The notes beneath the pieces are model-generated. The model ran no database searches. It had not been told where the DNA came from and was given only the letters and a program-made list of their open reading frames with translations. Positions 59,201 through 64,000 of a stretch of 64,000 nt of DNA are shown here, in pieces. The stretch's first letter is position 1. Each line of letters begins with the position of its first letter. A program made the position numbers and the translations under genes. The stretch spans positions 62,494,136 through 62,558,135 of the forward strand of contig CM064867.1 in the NCBI GenBank assembly GCA_032719365.1, read 5' to 3'. The stretch is from Prinsepia uniflora. Lineage: Eukaryota; Streptophyta; Magnoliopsida; Rosales; Rosaceae.

Positions 59201-59504
59201 ATCAACGAAACGGTAGATTTGACAAGTAGTGTCAACTCGGAACATATGACTACTGTTAGTCGACGTGGTCGAGGGTAGTCAATACGACGTGAGTGTTAAT
59301 GGTACGTCTGGGTGCAGACGAGTTCTATTCTGGTTAGTAGGTGTACTAGTGTACACGTATTTTGAGGTTGATTCTACTATCCACGGGGTGGATGTGGAAT
59401 CAGGATAGTTGGAGTTTCGAGAACGAAACTAATTAAGAAGGGAAGAACGGTTGGATTTAGGTCGGTTGGAATTTCGAGGACGAAATTAATTAAGGAGGGA
59501 AGGT
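56204..59504 (+). mobile_element. Element F non-coding internal domain
   Basis: These 3.3 kb are colinear with A, D and E read in reverse. No domain is visible on either strand. It ends with two polypurine modules 57 bases apart (59414-59450 and 59471-59504), each preceded by a TTTCGAG.ACGAAA hairpin. Confidence 0.8.
56207..56250 (+). promoter_or_regulatory. Primer binding site with partial duplicate (element F)
   Basis: TGGTATCAGAGCA starts three bases after the LTR, and ATCAGAGCGGGG recurs about 31 bases on. Element A runs straight from its single site into GGGGTTGTCTC, so the extra segment was gained in the D/F branch. Confidence 0.85.
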
Positions 59505-62500
59505 TGTAACGACCCATCCCAAATTCCATGATTAGATTAGTGACTAATCACGATTAGTGAGGCTAATCCGTGATTAGTAGAGCGAAATCGGACGAACGAT
59601 GCGAAATGACCGTTTTGCTCCTAGTGGTGGCAAAATGTTGACTTTTCAATCGGGGGGTCAAATGGACTTTAACCGATGACCGTGACGTAGTTCGTGACGT
59701 CACGAGTTCATATACAGGTGGCACGTTCAATTCCGACGTTCGAGGAGGAAGTTATGACGTTCGGAAGTTTAGGGGCATTTTGGTAATTTTGGTTAAATGA
59801 GGTCAAATGTTGACTTTTTGACCAGGAGGTCCGATGGCCGAGGGCCGAAGACCGTTACGTAGATAAGGACGATACAAATCCATAGACAGGCGGCACGTCG
59901 AATTCGGACGTTCGACGGCAAAGTTACGGTTCACGGAAGTTCCAAGTTACTATTTACAACGACACGTTTTACGAGGACCATTTGTCTTTAGTGGGCCAGT
60001 TACTTTTCAGTAACCAATGGATGAGTGACACTTGTCACCCATCCACTGGCCAACCTCACCCATTCATGCACCAAAACCCATCCCCGTGCATCGTCCATTT
60101 TCTTTGTTCCCAAACACAAACCCGATCCCATTTCTCACCCAAATACCAAACCCTTGACCTGTGAGCTTAGCTGAGAGGACAGAGAGATGAAGGGGACCGG
60201 CTAGACGTGGTGGCTGGCCCAGGCAGCACCGCCGTGCACGGCGGAGGAGAAAACCGTGCGCAGGTATCGGTTTTAACCGATTTCAATCCATTTTCAGTTT
60301 TAATTGTTATGGGTCGATTTGGACGATTTTAATGAGTTAAATAGGTTGCTAGGACGTTGTTAGGAAGGATTTGAGGGTGGTTAGACGTCGAGGAAGCTTG
60401 GGGAAGGTTTTGGATTTTTGAACCGTGAGGGGTTCAATTGAACCGGTCGGATTTCAAAGGTTTTAGGTAGTTTGATTGATTGGGTTAGATAGGAAATGAA
60501 GAAATAGGAATTTAGGAATTGGAATGGAAGCAAACGGACCGAAAATGAGGGAGAAAGAGACCTGGACCGGTTACGCCGGTCCAAGTTGCAGGAAAAACCG
60601 GATCGGACCGGTTCGGACCGGTCGGACCGAAGTAGGAGACGGGTACTGTAGTAGGCGCGTGAAGCCCACGCGCAGCCACTTCAGGCGGCGCGTGAGGGCG
60701 CGTGGCAGGGAATCTAGGGAAGGTTCCAACATACGAAATCATCTATTCGATGTAACGAACATTTTGGGACTGGTTTCGTGTCAATCGAACACCGTCTCGA
60801 TATGTTTCGGGGCATCGGAAGGTTTAGGTTCGGTTTTAAAAATAGTTAAAAATACGGGAAAACTACTGGGCTTTGGTAGGAGGTTAATTAAGTAGTTAGT
60901 AACCTTGTATTAAAATTTGGACAGGTTTGGGAGTCCCGGTGACAATGATTGACTCGGGAGACGATTATGGCACGCGTATCGAGGCGGCAGCTCGGACGGT
61001 CTGTGAGTGGACTTTGTTTTCTAAATTGGTGCATGCATAAATGTTTATTATATGTTTTAAATGCTTGTTTGTAATGTCATGGGTGCATTTGTATGTGGTT
61101 ACGTATAAGCACGTATTTCTAGGTTTCGGCCTTATACGGTGCTTATACGGGTCTGTATCTCTGTCTTGATTTAAATGAACTGGATTTGAATTTCAAAAGG
61201 ATAAACTCGAGTATGAGACCTATTTGGTTTTGTCTCGGGCATATGACCTCAGATTCCGGGCACGGTGTCCAACTGATGTCCTATGTTCGGGCACGAGACC
61301 CAGTCACTTTACGGTTTTGATTTCAGGTCAGGGAACCTTAAATGGATTCCCAGGTTCATGACGGTTTATGGGAACCGGCATGAACCCTTGTTATGAAAAA
61401 TGGAGGGTTATGGAGTTTTTCGGGTTTGTGAGGAAAATGAGGAATGAAGATGTGAGTTGATGAGATCAGATGAGAGGAGAGATAGAAATGAGATGAGTGG
61501 TGAGGATTAAAAGGTGAAATTGAAATGGATGGCTAGGATTTAAGGTTGTTAAGATTTATTATAAAATAATTAAAATAATAATGTTTAATTACTTAGATCC
61601 ATATTTTGGGGGAGGTAGCCAATAGGATCTATGGGACCCACTAAAAATAACTTCCCAATCAGATTTCGCCAATTCATCTCCGTCTCGAAGTTCGTGCATA
61701 GTGAAATCGAACTTTCGTGACCTATAACTTCCCCGCTCGAAGTCCGATTTCAGAGTGCCGCCTGCCTATGGATTCGTATCGTCCTTATCTACGTAACGGT
61801 CTTTGGCCCTCGGCCATCCGACCTCTTGGTCAAAAAGTCAACATTTGACTCATCTTTAACCAAAATTAACAAAATGCCCCTACACTTCCGAACGTCATAA
61901 CTTCCTCCACGAACGTCGGATTTGAACGTGCCACCTGTCTATGAACTCGTGACGTCACGAACTACGTCACGGTCATCGGTCAAAGTCCATTTGACCGCCC
62001 GATTGAAAAGTCAACGTTTTGCCACCACCAAGGGCAAAACGGTCATTTCGCATCATTCGTCCGATCTAGCCTAACTAATCACCGATTAGCCTCACTAATC
62101 GTGATTAGTCACTAATCTAATCTAGGAATTTGGGACGGGTCGTTACACACGGTGCCCATCTGATGTCCTATGTTCGGGCACGAGACCCAGTCACTTTACG
62201 GTTTTGATTTCAGGTCAGGGAACCTTAAATGGATTCCCAGGTTCATGATGGTTTATGGGAACCGGCATGAACCCTTGTTATGGTATCGTGGTTCATGACG
62301 GTTTATAGGAACCGGCATGAACCCTTGTTGGTTATTACGGTACATGACGGTTTATGGGAACCGGCATGCTACCTGGTTATGTTATTACGGTACTTGACGG
62401 TTTATGGGAACCGGCATGTTACCTTGGTTAGAGATATTATGGATCATGACGGTTCAGGGGAACTGGGCATGGATATTATGTTATGTATATATATGTTCAT

Positions 62501-62876
62501 CTACCTTCCTTTACTTCTATTATCTCCTTTGGGGATTGTCGTTGGCCTGGGTGGACCCCGGAGTAGTCACGGAGCACCGACTGAGTGGAGTCACCACCCA
62601 GTTGGGTTCCTTACTCTCAGGAAGGCTATGGTTACTATTACCTCGGGTAGGGTCAGTGGTCTGCGGACATTGACCTTGACTTTGAGAAGACTCGTATTGA
62701 GACCCGGGTAGCACGCGCGTAGCTATGGATACCGTGACATGCCTCCTCCGGATCCTGGCGTACTCTGATAGCCCGGGAGGGCAAAGGTCGGAAATATCCC
62801 TTGTCTGACACTTCGGGTCAGACGGGAGCAGGGTCATCCCGCACTAATCCTGTGGGGATTGGGATGGGTCCTGTCA
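59505..62876 (+). repeat. Element F 3' LTR, rearranged
   Basis: 59505-61394 matches the left LTR part and continues uninterrupted through the D/E insertion point (61261). From 61396 to 62147 comes a minus-strand LTR piece matching 54302-55065, then CACGG and LTR sequence matching 55066 onward. A further 410-base deletion (ACA at the join, about 62733) removes the covarying stem. Ends GGGTCCTGTCA at 62876. Confidence 0.85.
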
Positions 62877-63436
62877 CGTACTCATGGATCGAATCCCATC
62901 ATTTCACTTCTTGTCGGGCCAACCAATCTCTATAATTATGACTAGACTCACTAGAGTCATCCGCATGGTCACCCACGACCTCAACCGTCTCCTGTGGGAC
63001 AAATCCCAATCCATCAGTCCAATCTGGGGTCCGACCTGATAAACTACCTCGACTTCGGAAAGTCATCCAATCCACTACAACTACGGTCTCACAATTCCAA
63101 TTCATCAATCACAACTAGGGTTCCTCTGAACCCAACTGCTCTCTGCAATAAAATTCGTAATCTAATCGACCCCGCGGTTTTGACATCGTATGGACGTCAC
63201 TCCAATCCTATCATCAACTGAACGGGGGTTCCACCACTAATGTCATCAACTAACTCCGATGTACTAACAATCCCTACACCAGAAATCACCACTAGGGTTC
63301 ACATTCTCACACCATCACTCAACTGAGGTTCACATTTCCAGATCACCACTCAAATGGGTTCCTCGAACCCAGCAGCTCCTAGATGCACCACAATCTAACG
63401 TCACATGACCAAACCAACGGTCCCACATTACCAGTT
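62877..63436 (-). mobile_element. Element G internal fragment, right
   Basis: Begins with the CGTAC duplication of F and continues LARD internal sequence (CCCGCGGTTTTGACATCGTA near 63170 is shared with A, D and E). It joins LTR sequence at about 63437 without a primer site. Confidence 0.65.
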
Positions 63437-64000
63437 CGTCAGACAAGGGATAATACGTACCTCAACCCATACGGGGCTCCCAGAGCCCTCCAAGATCGAT
63501 GGAGGAGTGCGATGTCTCGGTCTCTGCTACAGCCCGCATCCGTGATCAACCTGAAGGGCATTAAAACCATAAAGAACTGTGAGTGGACGAAAATCAATAA
63601 GTTCATAAAAACACACTTCATAAAGATATTTATGCCCTTCACTAAAAAGTATGCATGCATCGAAAACCAGTGATCAAAACATTTACTTAAATACACCATT
63701 AGGGCCTTAGCTCAAAAACCATAAATCCAAAACCAAGTGGGCCACCGCCCAAATCCATAAGCACAAATCCGACCGAAAAACCACTTCATAGATCCAATAA
63801 TCCATATTTACCACATAACCATCCTCGTCATCCTAGATGACTAGCGTCTCAGACCCTTAACGTCCCAGACGTCATATCTCACAGTAATAAGCAACGAGTG
63901 CTACCCGGGGTTTCTCCGGGTCAATATCTTTGACATCCTAGATGTCTGACGTCCCAGACGTCTAATCATAGCAATCCTACTATTGAGTCACTATACGGTC
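63437..64000 (-). repeat. Element G LTR, 3' portion (to window end)
   Basis: Starts inside the LTR at GTCAGACAAGGGA; the terminal sequence with TGACAGG is missing. Carries stem arms TGAAGGGCAT (63552-63561)/ATGCCCTTCA (63632-63641), a perfect 10-bp pair, with CTGTGAGTGGAC between them and TGCATGCAT nearby. Continues past the window end. Confidence 0.75.

Larger units (their letters stand above)
28866..62876 (+). mobile_element. LARD element F, carrying nested insertions
   Basis: A plus-strand element with perfect CGTAC flanks. Its 5' LTR (28866-30625 and 55071-56203) is split by the D/E array; its internal domain is 56204-59504 and its 3' LTR 59505-62876. Ends are TGTAACGACCCG...GGGTCCTGTCA. 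The LTR lacks the TGACGTCA-rich stretch of A and D, so F is a sub-family. Its own material is only about 9.5 kb of the 34 kb span. Confidence 0.88.

Overview
The window is plant nuclear DNA made almost entirely of nested LTR retrotransposons. I found no host gene, tRNA, rRNA or CRISPR array. The plant assignment rests on three things: a degenerate Athila-like Ty3/gypsy pol, LTRs primed by initiator tRNA-Met (TGGTATCAGAGC) or by an Athila-type site (TGG[T/C]GCCGTTGCCGG), and very long LTRs (2.4-3.8 kb) around non-coding internal domains of about 2.7-3.7 kb. That last architecture is that of large retrotransposon derivatives (LARDs). The species cannot be named from the sequence. The open frames present are mostly antisense to LTRs and carry no recognisable domain.

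Layout, left to right. (A) A minus-strand LARD fills 1-7535, with its 3' LTR cut by the window edge. 7536-8044 is the 3' end of another LTR (X) into which A seems to have inserted. 8045-9958 is a broken minus-strand Athila-like gag/PR/RT/RNaseH/INT remnant, followed by LTR I (9959-12814) and a 72-codon open stretch (12815-13032). (H) A plus-strand Athila-type LTR starts at 13033. It is split by LARD B (13533-24889, minus, duplication CCTAC), resumes at 24895 and ends at 26171. A PBS, a leader and an Athila-like 3' region without gag-pol follow, up to about 28490. B itself holds solo LTR J (16406-19161, duplication CCTTT). (G) Pieces of a minus LARD flank 28491-28865 and 62877-64000, and LARD F (28866-62876, plus, duplication CGTAC) sits in it. 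F's 5' LTR is split by a tandem array D/E (30626-55065, minus, duplication CACGG) of three LTRs and two internal domains. D's internal domain in turn holds LARD C (34410-44564, plus, duplication CCATC/GCATC).

The LARDs look like relics of chromovirus-type (Tekay/Del-like) Ty3/gypsy elements. B and C keep a gag-like start (MPPKRK...). All keep a pol-end-like N-F-[E/G]-D-E-I-[L/N]-stop just before the polypurine tract. The coding middle is gone, so these copies would depend on proteins supplied by other elements.

The most interesting signal lies inside the LTRs. Every family has, near its 3' end, an 8-11 bp stem (GGAGGGT/ACCCTCC type) that changes on both arms between families and between the two LTRs of element B. 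The loop of this stem carries GTCCACTCAC, which is complementary over about 12 bases to a GTGAGTGGAC motif 0.8-1.5 kb upstream in the same LTR (1.7-2.5 kb is not excluded for other copies). Between the two lie arrays of small hairpin-forming units. This suggests a conserved LTR RNA (or DNA) architecture. All counts and alignments were made by eye.
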